The notes under the pieces are model-generated. The model searched no databases, was not told the DNA's origin, and saw only the letters and a list, made by a program, of their open reading frames with translations. A stretch of 64,000 nt of DNA from Burkholderiales bacterium 67-32 (lineage in GTDB: Bacteria; Pseudomonadota; Gammaproteobacteria; Burkholderiales; Burkholderiaceae_B): the NCBI GenBank assembly GCA_001898625.1, contig MKUP01000022.1, positions 186,001 to 250,000 of the forward strand. The letters run 5' to 3'. Position 1 is the stretch's first letter, and the number at the start of each line of letters is the position of its first letter. The position numbers and the translations under genes were made by a program. Shown one piece after another: positions 63,507 through 64,000 of this stretch.

Positions 63507-64000
63507 CGACAGTTATCTTGTTCCCCGCCAACAGGCTGGGCGCGACGGTGTGCCCGATCTTCAACGGACATACGGCTATCGTCAGTTCGAACACGGACAG
63601 ATTGATCGATGGCAAATATGATGCGGCGGAGCTCGCCTTATTCAGGCACAACTGTCAAGGCACGTCATTTTTGAACCCGCTCGGTGTGGACTCCGGCGAG
63701 AACGCCAACTATGGTCCGACGATCATCGCAGTCAGCGGCACGGGCAGGATTTCATTCGGTCTCTACTATCGCACGGACAGGTGGGTCAATCCGAACACCG
63801 GCAGTGCCGAGGCAATCCCCGATTACAACCTCGCTACGTGGACTACTGCCGGTGTGGCGGCGTTCTCGGGCGCGACGCTCAGCGGCGCAAAGCCATCGCG
63901 CTATCCGAATCACGGCCAGCAGATGTTCGACATCAGCGGTGGCGCATATGGATACGACGTGGCCACGAAGACATTTGGGGCATCGGGAGGAACCGAGACG
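63503..64000 (+). CDS. Prophage tail-associated protein, truncated by window end
   Basis: An open frame absent from the ORF track because it runs off the window: 166 codons from ATG 63503, overlapping the fibre stop (ATGA). It begins MTTVILFPANRLGATVCP and contains FGLYYRTDRWVNPNTGS and GGAYGYDVATKTFG. Probably a fibre-associated or receptor-binding accessory protein; no family recognised. Confidence 0.65.
   Translation, partial: MTTVILFPANRLGATVCPIFNGHTAIVSSNTDRLIDGKYDAAELALFRHNCQGTSFLNPLGVDSGENANYGPTIIAVSGTGRISFGLYYRTDRWVNPNTGSAEAIPDYNLATWTTAGVAAFSGATLSGAKPSRYPNHGQQMFDISGGAYGYDVATKTFGASGGTET

Overview
The left part of the window (1 to about 28.5 kb) is a compact, GC-rich bacterial chromosome. 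Its gene content (LptE-LeuS, a second IF-1 copy next to a cold-shock gene, ThrB of the kinase-fold type, PolA, TrpS, DapA, BamC, MutS) suggests a beta-proteobacterium of the Alcaligenaceae (Bordetella/Achromobacter type). The host assignment is inferred from gene families and style; no rRNA or tRNA is present to confirm it.

Host region, left to right: lptE and leuS (minus); uvrD-type helicase (plus); DinB-like protein, infA-type IF-1 and a csp gene with a near-consensus promoter and a long leader (minus); a six-helix membrane protein, thrB and a LOG-family protein (minus); polA (plus), whose ATG interlocks with that of the LOG gene; a small S4 RNA-binding protein (minus); trpS, a YciO/YrdC-like protein, a site-2 protease, dapA, bamC and an MBL hydrolase (plus); a small Ala/Pro-rich lipoprotein and an ArsR regulator (minus); a sensor kinase/response regulator pair followed by a secreted GlcG-like protein (plus); a JmjC-type ribosomal oxygenase (minus), a SlyD-like isomerase (plus), an exported phosphoesterase-like protein and mutS (minus). 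Four copies of an intergenic palindromic repeat lie here and none were seen in the right half.

From about 28.55 kb to the window end lies a siphovirus-type prophage. The tyrosine integrase sits directly against the 5' end of mutS, and the mutS leader has lost any nearby normal start codon, so the left attachment junction probably lies in or next to the mutS translation start. A minus-strand early operon of about 10 kb (39980 down to 30006, nearly all genes overlapping) carries small unknown genes, a large orphan ParB, a small ParB-fold protein, SSB, a DUF5131 Cys-cluster protein, a MazG-like protein, a DPPH-type methyltransferase and an AlpA-like regulator. An immunity region follows (BamE-like lipoprotein gene, XRE repressor, YdaS-type Cro, CII-type regulator) with shared operator sequences overlapping promoters. 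Then come replication and antiterminator-like genes, a strong terminator placed like lambda tR', and the late genes: terminase, gpW-like joiner, portal, a protease-capsid fusion with an internal start, decoration protein, tail completion and tail tube proteins, a G/GT frameshift pair, tape measure, a GTA-like tail-tip cassette (DUF2460, DUF2163, NlpC/P60, hub with FN3), tail fibre and a truncated last gene. Lysis genes and the right attachment site are not in the window.

The most interesting signals are: (i) prophage insertion at the mutS start, which could make mismatch repair depend on prophage state; (ii) a 16-bp palindrome found three times in prophage coding sequence at about 10-kb spacing, including inside the orphan parB gene, a candidate parS-like site set; (iii) an internal ribosome binding site and ATG inside the protease-capsid fusion; (iv) a prophage BamE-like lipoprotein; (v) the early-operon enzyme group (methyltransferase, MazG-like, DUF5131, ParB folds) of unknown joint function.
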